Of a DNA stretch of 64,000 nucleotides, positions 21,644-33,573 are shown piece after piece. Each line of letters opens with the position of its first letter. Positions within the stretch are counted from its first letter, which is position 1. The notes below the pieces were generated by a model, which saw nothing but the letters and a program-made list of their open reading frames with translations, had not been told where the DNA came from and did no database searches. The position numbers were made by a program, and so were the translations under genes. The DNA is from Strongylocentrotus droebachiensis (lineage: Eukaryota > Echinodermata > Echinoidea > Camarodonta > Strongylocentrotidae), in contig JAVYIG010000067.1 of NCBI GenBank assembly GCA_035222895.1, positions 62,001 to 126,000 of the forward strand, written 5' to 3'.

Positions 21644-24600
21644 TCAATTCTCTTCTGCCACAGCCATCTCCTCATCCTGCTCCTCGATGACTTGGACCTC
21701 TTCTGCTCTCCTCTCCTTGAGACCTGATGACAAATAAACCAATTTTTTGTTTGTTTAGATAATCTTTCTTTTCGTGGGAATACTCTTCAGAATGTGAACT
21801 AAAATAGTAAATGAAATATAACACATTGTCATGAGTATACAACCTGCTGGACGACGTATTGGACAACATATCCCTATCTATACTTTCAATTCAAGATATG
21901 CTTATATACTCTTTCCATATCTGATCTTTTTACCCAAACTTTCTGAAGTTCGCCACTTCTTACTGAAGGTAACACTGGCACAGTTTGATCGTCCTATATG
22001 TATACATATGACTCTTATCTTTGTACTACAATTGTCAGAACAAACATTGCATAAATACATTGGTGCTCGTCTGGTCTGAAGATTTTGCATAAATTAAATA
22101 GATTTGTCAAGTGCTATATTTTAGTATTTCTAAATAACTGATCTACAATTGTTCCCCTGTTGTTTATTTTTCATCTATGATTTTCTTTTCATTGAAAAGT
22201 AAAAACTCTTTCCAACTAAAGCTTGGTGCATGATACATGTACAAGTTCGCCTGGTACGTCACATTTTCAAGAAAATGATTGCGCCCATGTGATGTTAAAA
22301 GGCACCACATCATGCCAAGAATATCTTCATTTATATATCACTTGACTCTTGAACACTTTGAACATCAAAGGGCAGGAATACATCTCATTTTTCAGAATAC
22401 CTACACTTATTCTTTGGGGTGAGGTTTCCATTGATGAAAAGGGGAGGGGGAGAGTGGAGGAGAGACAAGGTGGTGGAAATGATGAGAGTGAGAATTTGAA
22501 CATACCTGCAGCAGGAGATTTGATAAGATGGATGCTCGTTTTGACTTCCAGGATATCTCTCTGCTTCCTCAACTCCTTGCCCTTCTTTAACCTGTGAACA
22601 CACATGAAAAGAGAACTCAATGGAAATGGGAACACAAGTTTACCTGATTATCATAAATGAGATTCCTTGGAATTGTGCATCAGTATTGAAATTCCTTGAA
22701 TATTGTGCATCAATATTTTACATGTCACTTCTGTGTTTGAATTGTCGATGACAGATGTCTTGAAGCATTAAAATAACAATGACCAGTACTTTTAAATCAT
22801 TCTCATTCCTTCAATTTCCTAGAGCATTAATTCTAGGATAAAATATCACAATCCCAGATAAAAATATATCCTTGAGGTATGAGAAAGAACAAGAAGGCAA
22901 ATGTTTCATACATTTTAAATTGATTGTTATATTTCCTTGTTCATAATCATATCATTCTCAATTTTCAGGGGCCAGAAAATTAGAAAACATTTAACCCTCT
23001 ACAGTTAATGGAAAATGTAGGAGTGGAGAAGGTACACTATCACTTTTACTACAATTTTAATGCACCTTGGTTAGTACCCTATTTTGTGGATTTCAAGAAA
23101 GATACAAAGATCTGTTTTTACACGGCACCCCTGAATTTCAATATCAGAGAGTCTTGTGTTATATCAGAGATCTAATAAAAAAGAAAAGAAAAAATCCTAA
23201 TTATAATATAATATCATTGTCCATGAAATACATTGTATCGATGACCTGAAAGAAAACTACTGTATGTCCATGGAAATTTTGGGATAAAGAACATGTACAC
23301 ATTTTGATGTTGAGTAAACACCCGATGAAAGTACAGTCAAACCTGCTTTAGTGACTACCTGTATAGAAAGACCACCTGTCTACAGAGCCCACAATTTTTG
23401 TTTGCCTTGAAAATGGTTTCTCATTGAAACCTGTACTAAAGAAACCTGTACATAAAGACCACCTGTACATAAAGACCACTTTCATTGTCTCCCTTGGTTG
23501 GTCTTCATAGACAGGTTCCACTGTATATCTGAATTGTGCTGCTAACCTGTTGATGATGTGTTGACCTTCTCTCCTCTGTTTGATCTCATCCACCCTAGCC
23601 ATCGCTGTGATCGTCTTCTGCCAGAGCTCTCGTTCGTATTTCACTGGAATATTTCTCCTCTTCTCAAACTCAAATGAATTGTCCTAAAAGGAAAATAATG
23701 AAAATGGAAAGAATGAAAATGGAAAGAAGGAAAATAACAAATCGGCACATCAAGCCACTAACTCAGTAAGAGGGATCAAGTTTGTGGTGTATGTTTTTAT
23801 TTTAGTGATACCTTGAAAATAATTTAATGACATATTGTACTGATACATGAGACATGTAACTGAAATTCACTAGAAATCTACTATCTACATGATTCTGTAG
23901 ATGAAGTTTGATACTTTCAGTCAAGATGTAAAAACATACAAATAAATGCTACTCTGATTTAAACATTTCCTCTCTAAATACCAGGGGATTTCATTTAAAA
24001 AATAAAATAGTTTTCCGCCCCAAAACTCTTTACCAGGTGCTTCCCTTTTCTTCCGTCTAAAAAAACTACTACATCTGGAAACTGTTAACAGCAAATGAAA
24101 AACAAAACAATTCCTATGGAAACAATGATCACATAGGTTTAACTTTAAAGAAAAAAATTCAAGTCATTTTGGAATTCTTCAACTGGTAATGTGGAGGTGG
24201 CCCTTCAGTTTCTTCAGTGAAAATTACTCCAGTCTTCACTTGTCAAAGGTATAGGGCAAGGGTTGCAATTAGTTTTTAGGTTCGAGTTAGGTAAAACGTT
24301 AGGTTCAGGTTTGAAGTTATGATTTTGGATAGTGTACAAAATCGACGGGAACAGTTGTCGCAGGAACAGGTGTCATACAACTGGTGTGGACTCGGAGAGA
24401 AGTCCATAGGAAATAAAATGATGAATGATGGATGCTTACCACAGCCAACTCTTTCCCGGCTCCTTTCCTGAAAGCCTTGGTCCATCTGACCTTCCTGGGG
24501 TTCTTCTTCTTTTTGAATGCCTTGTGACATTTACCTCTGCAAAACCTGAAGATCTGTTCAGAGAATGATGACAGACAAGGATTTGTTTTTGTTACTTGCA

Positions 24601-26136
24601 AGAACTGCTTCATATATTGTCACACATATTTGGAAGCGTTCAGATACGGTACCAAAAAAGTACACAGATATAGATATATGGACGCACCTAGCCTTAAGGG
24701 CTCTCTCGAAATGTTTTTTTAATGATATTGTTCGAGAGAGCCTTAACTTGCTCCCATACCCCTGCACGGAGAGGTAGGTAAACAACATCAAAAATGTGTC
24801 CAAAATCACACTTTCCGGGACCCGACCAATATTGGACAGTGGCTTTGATAAATTTTGTCGTAGCTTTGGTCTTAATTACCGCCTTAATTTCAAAATCGGA
24901 TCTGAAAGTAACAAAATAAGAGCAATTTTCTTACCAGACCGAGACAGCTCAGCTCCCTTTTCTGAGTTTTCACGTGTACCGTGTGAATTTCACGATGTCT
25001 ACACAATGGTGATGACCTCTGACTGGCACTTCGTAAATGTGCTGCTTCCGTATAATGCGCTGAATAACACTCATACAGCGCATTATACGGAAGCAGCACA
25101 ATTTACCCACAATTACGGAAGTGCCAGTCAGAGGTCATCACCATTGTGTAGACATCGTGAAATTCACACGGTACACGTGAAAACTCAGAAAAGGGAGCTG
25201 AGCTGTCTCGGTCTGGTAAGAAAATTGCTCTTATTTTGTTATTTTCAGATCCGATTTTGAAATTAAGGCGATAATTAAGACCAAAACTACGACAAAATTT
25301 ATCAAAGCCACTGTCCAATATTGGTCGGGTCCCGGAAAGTGTGATTTTGGACACATTTTTGATGTTGTTTACCTACCTCTCCGTGCAGGGGTATGGGAGC
25401 AAGTTAAGGCTCTCTCGAACAATATCATTAAAAAAACATTTCGAGAGAGCCCTTAAGGCTAGACGCACCCCTGCCTACTGTCGGTATGTACTTGTATTGT
25501 ACAGTGGTTTGCTGTGAAACCTGTGAGAAAGTGGTGTATACTAATAATTTATGAATTGAATGTCTTTGTTTTTATGTAAACACACTCCAAAAAAGAAAAG
25601 AAAGTTGACACGTAACAGGTAAGAAAGATAAAGACTTTTAAATCATGACCGTTATTTAAACAGTTGTCAGTAGGCCAAGGGGCGCTGGTCCGAGAATGAG
25701 GATCGTCCTCATTTTTAATTTGAATTTATTAACACATCACAATAATGACAGTAGACTCTAGATATGAACAATCATACGATGAGAAAAATAATACTGATAC
25801 ATAGAATCTATACATAACATAAGATTAATGTCGATTGAACAGTAATGGTTTTAAAACGATATTTAGACATGCATCTGCATACTATTAAATGTACAGATAC
25901 CCGACACCCAACACAGTCGCGCTCTCATTCAATTTATACACATAGCTCTAACACACTGCCTGCTGTACAATAACATCCCCACTTTTATCACAAAATAAAA
26001 TTGAAAACGTGTCACATGCATAATTCACTAAATACGGTGCACAAAACGCACTTACTTTACTGTCATTTCGAACAAAATGAATCCCGTGTCCTGGATAAAT
26101 AGGACTCGAGCAAAAATAGCACTTTTCAACCCTCAT
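21644..26136 (-). CDS. RSL24D1: Ribosome biogenesis protein RLP24, five exons
   Basis: Complete RSL24D1 (Rlp24), the assembly factor that occupies the eL24 site on pre-60S particles in the nucleolus and is exchanged for eL24 in the cytoplasm. CDS exons in coding order are 26056-26136, 24440-24553, 23547-23683, 22506-22591 and 21644-21723. Phases agree at every GT-AG junction, giving 165 residues (human 163). The start [18 protein letters not shown] is almost identical to the human N terminus. The zinc ribbon cysteines are 6, 9, 32 and 36. The basic block [15 protein letters not shown] and the segments [10 protein letters not shown] and IHLIKSP follow in the family order. The end is acidic, as in relatives. 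Intron 1 holds a 775-bp foldback element. It is convergent with CCDC124. The assignment is firm. Confidence 0.97.
23332..23525. mobile_element. TA-type MITE (TACAGTCAAACCTG family), uninterrupted copy
   Basis: The ends TACAGTCAAACCTG and CAGGTTCCACTGTA are inverted repeats with two mismatches. Inside are CCACCTGTATAGAAAGACC, GAAAATGGTTTCTCATTG and two tandem copies of GTACATAAAGACCACC. It is about 194 bp with no insertions, and so serves as the reference for the two interrupted copies. It lies in RSL24D1 intron 3. Confidence 0.85.
24688..25462. mobile_element. Large near-perfect foldback element in RSL24D1 intron 1
   Basis: Left arm 24688-25062 and right arm 25076-25462 are reverse complements with a few mismatches and one length difference of 12 bp near the centre. 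The loop is 13 bp. The flanks carry the direct repeat ACGCAC at 24682-24687 and 25463-25468, a target duplication. Each arm tip is itself palindromic: GGCTCTCTCGAA and TTCGAGAGAGCC, about 20 bp apart. Two long mirrored open frames across it are a by-product of the symmetry. I see no transposase. The family is not recognised. Confidence 0.9.
25700..25900 (-). mobile_element. Possible LINE 3' remnant
   Basis: TTTTTAATTTGAATTTATTA followed by AT-rich sequence resembles the 3' tail region of old LINE elements read on the minus strand. There is no coding remnant and no second copy in this window, so the call is weak. Confidence 0.25.
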
Positions 26137-26408
26137 TTTGAGAGTTTATAGTGTGTACGCGTAGCACTAGAAGAAATTAAATGCCATGCTTCTCGCTGCT
26201 GCAGCTGGAAACACGATGTTGCAATAAACTTGTTCAATATTCGTCGAGAGAGGGAGACTCACTACTGAGGAGTAGTGTCCTTTTATCTGGGGAGGCAAGC
26301 ATTTAATTGTATAGTTATAGTATAGCAAGCTAGCTGTGAAAGAGTTGGAATGAGGAGGTGGAAGGTGCTTGCAGAGACTTTGATTTGTTTGGGAGGCGAA
26401 TATTTTTT

Positions 26409-26783
26409 TTACACGCTAGCCTGGCCAGTTTCGCCGTAATACTCGTAAAAGTGCGCTGGTGGTAAAGCCTACACATAGGCATGCACTACCGCAGTCTTTG
26501 GTTGCTACAGGGATATGAGAGTTGCTCTCTAGCTGAACGTTCGTTCGTTCGTGTCTCCTTAGATCAAGATTAATGTAAAGTTCCTAAATTAAATTAAAAA
26601 AAATTAAGTTCTTGAATTCCATCGCCCGATGGCTGCGATGACTGTCTCATTTACAAGAGCCAGCTATGTCTTTATCTGATGATTGTCATGCATGATGATC
26701 ATGCACCTCGCATGTAGGCTGCTAGACTAATATTAGTCGTTTCCATGGTGTTTATCATAGAAATGGCCAGGCTAGCGTGTAAC
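26409..26783. mobile_element. Inverted-repeat element upstream of RSL24D1
   Basis: TTACACGCTAGCCTGGCCA at the left faces TGGCCAGGCTAGCGTGTAA at the right, a pairing of about 19 bp with at most one mismatch. T-rich sequence lies outside the left end and A-rich outside the right. The 375-bp unit contains GTTCGTTCGTTCGTG and no coding frame. It sits within about 300 bp of the RSL24D1 start, so it may overlap the promoter. Confidence 0.55.
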
Positions 26784-27002
26784 AAAAAATTGCGCCACCG
26801 GGCAAATGGGTACGCGAGATGGACGCAAAAAAATAAACATGTTTAATTTTGTTTTCGTGTACCTTATTATTATTTAGAGGAATAAAACATGAACCTAACA
26901 AAAAAATGTCTGGCACAATGTGAGGAAAGCTGTGTGTGTTTACTTCTTTCAAAATTGTTTTCATTGTTGTTTTACATATTGTATGTACATTAACATTATG
27001 CA

Positions 27003-27005
<3 letters not shown>

Positions 27006-27060
<55 letters not shown>

Positions 27061-27164
27061 GCTTCCACTTCCCCTCGTTTAACCGATCTCTGTATTTTTC
27101 CCTCGCTCTCTCTCATACTTTTTTCCTCTTCACCCTCTCCACATTCTATTTTTTTTCTAAAATG

Positions 27165-27225
<61 letters not shown>
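27006..27225. repeat. Two CT microsatellites and pyrimidine-rich spacer
   Basis: Pure (CT)n at 27006-27052 and again at 27182-27225, with a C/T-rich spacer between and more after. Open frames across it (Ser/Leu or Arg/Glu repeats) are artefacts. Confidence 0.95.
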
Positions 27226-27229
<4 letters not shown>

Positions 27230-27299
27230 TATATATATATCCCTCTCTCTCTTCTTTCTCTCTCCTCTCTTTCTCTCTCCATCTATTTCGACCTTCTGG

Positions 27300-29214
27300 A
27301 TGGATGAAGATATAGAAATAAGAATGTAGATAATCGATATACATGTATAATAGTATGTAAAAATATAGGCGAACGTGAGAGAAAGAGAAAGAGAAATAGA
27401 AGAAGCCTCAGGGAAGGAGAGATAAAAAGAGAGTGAATATTAGAGAGAAAGCTATGAAGTTTAATCTAAAGAGATAGAAAGATAGAGAGGAATCAGAATC
27501 AGACGGAACAATGTTAACAGAAACGAGACATTTCAGCTGATAGATGTCATATTACTTGATTTTATTCAGGGAGGATTCGGCAATGCATGACACTGGATAA
27601 TAATTCTCATAAAAATGCCTTTTAACGAATGAAATTCGTTGATAAGCCTTTATCCCACGAATATAGATAGATGTGATGAAGTTAGACGCCCCCACCCCCA
27701 TTGCCTGAAGGCCTGACGCAGTTAACAGACCAACATTGAATATAATTATGATGTATTGACTCTTTATAACCCTTTGTGGGTCGAAATCTACAAAATAATA
27801 TCATGTCTCCTCAGGCAGTAATGGCTCCAATAAGATACAATCAAATACTTGGTTTCAGTATAATTATGGTCGCATATGACAGTTTATATCTCTGTTTTCA
27901 TTGGAAATTAGATTATTTAAAAAAAAGGCATAATGGTGACACAACGATTTCATTGGTTGGAATTTGAATAGTCGTACCCTATAGGCAATATCAATGACAG
28001 ATAAGAAATTGTGAACAATCATTATATTGCAAGGATGTGACTTTGTTTTGGAAAATATTATGTAATTTGATATTTAATCTATTCCAAATAGAAAAAAAAA
28101 TAGACCAGAAGATAATAGTTGAGGTAAGGATATTGGAAACAAGAAATATTCACTTCTAAATATTATTTTAAAATATGCGCAATATGCAATGTATAAATGT
28201 TACGTTAAGAAGATTGTTAATGTTCTGTTTACTACCCACAAAATTTGTTTTTTGAATTCAAGTCGTTGCTAAGATTATTTTTAAGATATGAATGTGTTAG
28301 CAAAGAAAATAATACTAAGCTGGAAGAATTGTTGAATATACTTTAATCTTCAGCCTATGTTATGTTTCACTCAATCATTGAGTTATTAATGTACATATGT
28401 ATTACTATTATGGAAATAAAAACCTCGCTTGAGGATAAGAGAAAAAAAAATCATTATAAACGTAATCAAACAAGTTGTCATCTTTTCATGACAAAAAGAA
28501 GAATTATGAAATTGAATTGCAATGTCAGATGATTGAGTTAAGTCCATTTAGTTCCAGGTATGCAAGTGTTTGCTTTTGAATCTCCAATACAAGATGCCAC
28601 GTTCCTGTAAGATAAGGAAGATGTATATTGGTTATCGTGTCACAGCAATCATGTCTCTATTGTCTCGACTCCATACTCATTGGTATTCGAGAAATTATTC
28701 ACATCGTAGTGATTCATTAATGAAATTATTTAAAATAACTATTTGTCTTTTTTGTTTGAAGAAGCATTCATCATTAGGTCTCGAAGTGGGCCTTCCTAAC
28801 ATTTGTGATCGTTTTTTTTTAGCGAAACATACACTTCGGACGAACGAAGTGAGCGAATTAGGAAAGAAAAAAAATCAAGCTTTAACGATCGAAAAAACAA
28901 AAGGCATTACTTTCCTAATTATAGTAACAGAAATAGGGATAGAAATAAATGGTCATTAATACATATATTTTGGCAAGGGGGGGGGGGCAATTGTTTGCCC
29001 CGGGCACTAAAATCCCTTGATATTCATGCCACAGGGGCACTTGCTTCCATACCCCTGCACCCTATGGCTACCGACCATGCTTTTCGGTTATTTTTAGGGT
29101 ATTATTTGTTGTTTGAAAGAACGTGAATTTAAGGATACAAGTCATCATTGTATTCCTGACAGAGTCCAACACAACCAACATTACGTACGAATATCAAAGG
29201 GTCCACAGCGACCA
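27300..29214. other. Intergenic, no recognised gene
   Basis: AT-rich sequence between the RSL24D1 upstream region and the 3' end of the secreted-peptide gene. A G11 run with the palindrome GGGGCAATTGTTTGCCCC is near 28977-29000. I found no conserved frame. The last few hundred bases before 29215 may be the 3' UTR of the peptide gene, but no clear AATAAA on the minus strand was seen. Confidence 0.45.
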
Positions 29215-30153
29215 TTAAGGCTTAAACGTGCATGGTTGTCGCACGAGACAATTTCCGGGGCCTAGAATGTAAACTAGTTTACATATCTCACTTGTTCAAT
29301 ATAAACAAAGAGCAGAACATCATAAAAACTTATTTCATATTTCTTTATCAACTAATCACGAAAGAAATCTAGCAAATTTGTGGGACCTTATATAACAAAA
29401 CCGTACATGGCTTCAAAATTTAACACTCCATCAATAAAATTCACATTAAAAAACAAACATGGCCATAATACTAACACAACTTTTGTCTCATTGATTTCTA
29501 TCGCGCGTGAGTACTTATTACAAGAACATCATGAGTGTTAATACTTACATTTTTCAGGAATGTCTGGGGGCTCCGAGCAGCCAGGCAGAGCCAGGCCTTT
29601 GCAATCAACAGAACTGTTGAATTATAATATTTGAAGACAAAATCGAAATGTGATACAGATGTGTCGTTCCACACTTTGTACTTTTAAAAAAGAAGCATAA
29701 CTTACAGCAAATGCATACATTCGCTTTGGTAATTCAATCGTTTTTAATCATGCCTTTCACTGACGAAATTTTACGGATGCTATTGGTTTAATTAATGATT
29801 CTGATGTTTTGATATCTTCATACTAGTAATCGTGAAATCACGGGACAAAAGGAGATGTTACATTAAAGATGGCCTGGAGTTAATGAAAGATGTGGGCCCC
29901 GTGACACAAAATGTGTGCAATCGATTGCAAAATTGTAATAGCCAATCAAGATTATCGTTGCATGCACATATTATTAATCAACAAGGCTGAAATACCAACC
30001 TTCTTCATTCACCATGCCATCATCACTTGTGAGAGCTTCGGTGGCCATGCCTAACGCGTAGTCACCTCCATTCACAGAGTGTACAGGCGCGGCACTCGCC
30101 GCGCCTATGAGAACGAAGAGGAGGAGCAGGGCGGTAATGGTCTTCGATGTCAT
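29215..30153 (-). CDS. Putative secreted six-cysteine peptide precursor, three exons
   Basis: CDS exons in coding order are 29996-30153, 29549-29613 and 29215-29261, giving 89 residues and a TAA stop. The first exon encodes a clear signal peptide: MTSK, then the hydrophobic ALLLLFVLIGAASA, with likely cleavage before APVHSV at about residue 22. A short acidic spacer (about 30 residues) leads to a C-terminal domain of about 38 residues with six cysteines, spaced C-x3-C-x7-C-x9-C-x3-C-x5-C. The domain opens GCSVDCKGLALPGC and ends near CPGNCLVRQPC. Introns are GT-AG. The first donor (GTATTT) was chosen because only it gives a phase joining all six cysteines; GTTGGT one step earlier breaks the frame. 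A strong donor, AAG|GTAAG, at 31736 on the minus strand may end a 5' UTR exon. The layout suggests a secreted toxin-like, antimicrobial or signalling peptide. I do not recognise the family and assign no function. Confidence 0.7.
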
Positions 30154-32585
30154 GATGAGCTCAGCTTAAACGAAAGGGAAAATGATTGTAATGAGCTGTA
30201 ATTTTTTGATAGTGAAAAATCACGGGAACCTGACGTAATTACATTATTCTGTTACAAATATTTCAATATGTGCTCAAAAGTGCAGTCAAACGTGTCCAAG
30301 TGCAATTGTTAAGTAAGCTGGGACACAGGGTAAATATGAGAAAGGAACTGAAAAGTTTTTTTGACAAAATCAATTGATATGTTTTAGCGATCGATTGAGC
30401 AGAGCCATTCCACGCCTTTTATTTAACCATAACCAAAATGAGGGACTACATCATCCCCAGGCAAAAAGTGTATTCAAATTATGTTTCCTCCCATTTTTGT
30501 TCATATTCATCCACCTTCTATAGTAATTGACTTTTGATATAACTGAATATAGGGGGAGGGGAGTTATTTGGTTTGATATTGAAATTTAAGAGAAAAATAT
30601 TATGTCAGAGATACAAATTTAAAAAAGTCAAATTTCAAGTGGGGTCCTAAGAAATTATTCAGATAATTCATGGGTATTATATACGATTGCTAATAACTTT
30701 ATTATTACGAATTTACTTTAGCTTTTTTCAATGAAAATACATCCTTCCAAACAAAGTCATTATCTAAAACTAGAAAGGAATTCCAAAAATAAATGACAAT
30801 TGGCTCTCTTGTTTTCTTCCGTATTAGCAAACGATAGTAATCTTTCACTTTCATAACAAAAACATTTACTTTATGCCCTGTTTCTATTTCTATAAGACTC
30901 GCAATATCAGGTTCATCTTCAAAATCATTGACATCACTCTATCTAACCAACATTGCGGAAATGCTTTCTTTAATTTAGTATATTTAAAATCGAATAAGAG
31001 CTCATATGCGTTCACTTTTTTTAATTAATTAAGATAGAGTCATTTCACATACAATTTGTAATCAAATTATAATTTTGCAATAAACCGGCGTCTTGCCATT
31101 CTCTATAAAACTAAAGGTAATGTTACTATTTTTCCAAATACGTTCATTTGGAATATTTCTTACTTCAAACAGTACGAGTACAAAAAAGATCTAGGCCTTT
31201 AAAGTGCTGGATAATAATGTTAAAAGCACAATGAATTCATACTTAAAAATATATTTCAAATTAGAGCCGTCATTTACTATTTACATGTTCATTCAGGAAC
31301 TCAATTCTAAATATTCCTTCTTTTTTTAAAACATTTGTAGTGTGAATTTTTTAAAACACTTATTACACATTTTGGAAAAGATTTCCCAATTTGCATGCCA
31401 ATAAAATAAAAAGAGTTTCCGATTTGTTCAAGTCTTTCGGGTACAAACAATTTATTAAACTGATTATTTCTTGTATCAAATTCTTGCTTGCAGGCAAGCT
31501 CCAAGAGGATCTATACATATTTTCAAACGAAATTTTTAAAAGTGGGTCGAATGGGAGCAAAATGAGGTGAATAGGAACGAAAAAACCGCGGCTTATCCCG
31601 ATCAACATGATCAGTATACAATGTGTATTCTTTTGAAAATTCCAAAAGTAATGAATTACCCAGATGAAAAAACACTATTTTCTTTTTTAATCGCAATGTA
31701 ATGTACGTATCTAATCGTAGAAAGATACAGCTTACCTTATGGTTAAGATGTGCAACTTATATTAGTTCTCGATCGGAGGAGATGAGAGATCCGACTTGGA
31801 TGCTGATATTTCTCTTGCTAGGGTGATAGGCTTTGATCTGGCAGAATGATTTTCCAAGATATGAACGCTCAGCTATTTTAGGTATCACACTATTTTTTTC
31901 TCAAAGATAAGTTGTGGCTCAATCTTACGTTTACACCGCAGATAATTGATTGAAATTCAACCGAATTACCCACTCGACATTTATGTCAACAACACTCTAC
32001 AGCTCACCTTTGTGTAAGATAAAGGCGAAGGGCCATAATTATGTTCTCTTTTGTCAATTCCAACTTTTTCCTAAAGTTATAATTTGTTTATCCACACTAA
32101 ATTTATTATTTCTTTATCCATGCTTGTGGCAAGCATTCGGAAAACAAATTTATAATCAGCTTGCAATAGCAGCTTTCTGCAACAACGCGTGCTCATTAAA
32201 AAAAAAACGTAACCCCCCCCCCCCCCCTCCCAAAGAATTCCCATTCATGGAGGGGGAGGGAGTAAGTGTTCATGGTTTCATTTCAAAGATGTTGCCCATA
32301 CAAAGCTATGCTATCTCTGAATAGACCAGTAAATTAATTTCTTTGACAGCATCATTGTCATCGTTTTTTGAAGAGCATCTAGGACACTTGAATGCAGGGT
32401 TTAAAGACAATGCACAATTATATTAAGGATAGCTTCATATTTCTTGGATAACAAATTCTTTCAGAGATGAGCGTGCCATCGCTGGTCATGCTATTCTGAC
32501 AGGTCATCAGTGGTTCAACTGCATGGGACACGGGGTATTGCGCCCGGCCCCACATCGAATGATGGTCTTGGTGATTCGCTTTCCA
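30154..32585. other. Upstream region of the peptide gene, otherwise empty
   Basis: On the minus strand a pyrimidine-rich stretch ending TTTAAG just before the ATG could be a splice acceptor. CCATAAG|GTAAGCTG at about 31729-31743 is a good donor. Together they suggest a leader intron of about 1.57 kb and a promoter near 31.75-31.85 kb (TAATATAAG is present). A C15 run lies near 32213-32227. No other coding exon was recognised. Confidence 0.35.
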
Positions 32586-32590
32586 TAGAG

Positions 32591-32815
32591 GTGTCGCGGT
32601 CGAGTGGATACGTCGCCGGACTGTCGATCACAAGTTCCGCGGTTCGAGTCCCGCCGCGGCACTAATGTCCTAAGTGGGTACCTGACAGGAATTAATTCCT
32701 TGAAATGCTGGAGCGCTGTAATGGCAGCTAGGCTAAACCCGGGGTAATAATAAATGCGCCTGGAAATAGAATTTCTAGATAGACAGCGCTATAGAAATGG
32801 CTATTATTATTATTT
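32591..32815 (+). mobile_element. tRNA-derived SINE
   Basis: Positions 32591-32662 are tRNA-like. They carry an A-box-like GGTCGAGTGG, a B box GGTTCGAGTCC, and ends GTGTCGCGG and CCGCGGCAC that pair with one mismatch. A body follows (GGGTACCTGACAGGAATTAA) and a tail, GCTATTATTATTATTTATT. The body and tail match the truncated copy at 15765-15926. This is a Pol III retroelement copy and not a functional tRNA gene. Confidence 0.8.
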
Positions 32816-33457
32816 ATTCCTCGAGTAAAGGCCTCTATATCTACACTACCTCAGTCCCTCAAATATAAACATTTAACGACAAAAACACACGACAGCATAA
32901 CATGAGACGACAAATTACAAAACTTTGTTCATACAATGTCATGAAATTTCCTTAAAATTAATGTCGTGTATGGTATGTTGGCGATGTGGTTTTGATGGAG
33001 AAACTGTCGCTGATGACGATGATGTTGATGGTGAAGAAAAGGGGATAGAAATAATTTGAAATTATGCCATTGTAACCAAGGCGAGATGGTGGCTAGACTC
33101 TCTTCAGGTTTATCCCTACACCAATGATGCCACAGCCCTTCTCTTGGAACGCCTGCATGGACTTAAGCCATTTCGAGAAAATGTGAAGAAAAAAATTGAC
33201 ATTAAAATATGGTACGCCATATTATATACAAGGCCAAGGGTATGGATAGCTGAATCTTGAATAAATTTGTCTCTGTTATTATTCATTAGATAAGTTAATT
33301 GTTTATATATTCATTGATGAATTTGCATGTTTATATATTTATTAATGCATTTGCATGTTTATATATCTATCAATATATTTATAGGTTTCATTTGATTCTA
33401 TAATTTTTGTATTCAAACAAATGATAAGATTTGTGAAAAGTGCAGTATGAGACAGTC

Positions 33458-33573
33458 CAGTGGCGGATCCAGGGGAGGCCCCCCCCCCCCCCCGCCTTTT
33501 CGGCCGGTCGGATGAGTCGCCGCTCAATCTTTTCTCACGAATTGGCCCCTCCTTCGCCGCCGGCTGGATCCGA
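33458..33573. mobile_element. CAGTGGCGGATCC-family short element
   Basis: It starts CAGTGGCGGATCCAGGGG, runs into a C15 tract, then GCC-rich sequence, and ends near GCCGGCTGGATCCG, which is an eroded inverted copy of the start. It is related to 41301-41479 and to the end fragment at 262-300. hAT-like by comparison with the copy that has an 8-bp duplication. Confidence 0.6.

Noticed and set aside
24796-25354. Two long, nearly identical open frames on opposite strands
   Set aside because: They are mirror images produced by the arms of the foldback element at 24688-25462. There is no domain and no codon signature, so they are not genes.
26137-26160. TATAAA just upstream of the RSL24D1 ATG as a TATA box
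   Set aside because: It is only about 20 bp before the start codon on the minus strand, so initiation 25-30 bp downstream would fall inside the coding sequence.
26920-27344. Open frames of 97-131 codons on both strands
   Set aside because: They are Ser/Leu and Arg/Glu repeats from the CT microsatellites.
29549-30153. Alternative first donor GTTGGT for the secreted peptide
   Set aside because: It would shift the second exon into a frame without the cysteine pattern and would not reach the third exon's cysteines. The donor four bases later keeps all six cysteines in phase.
32591-32662. Functional tRNA gene
   Set aside because: The boxes and end pairing are tRNA-like, but a SINE body and TTATT tail follow directly, no clean anticodon arm could be read, and a related truncated copy occurs at 15765-15926.
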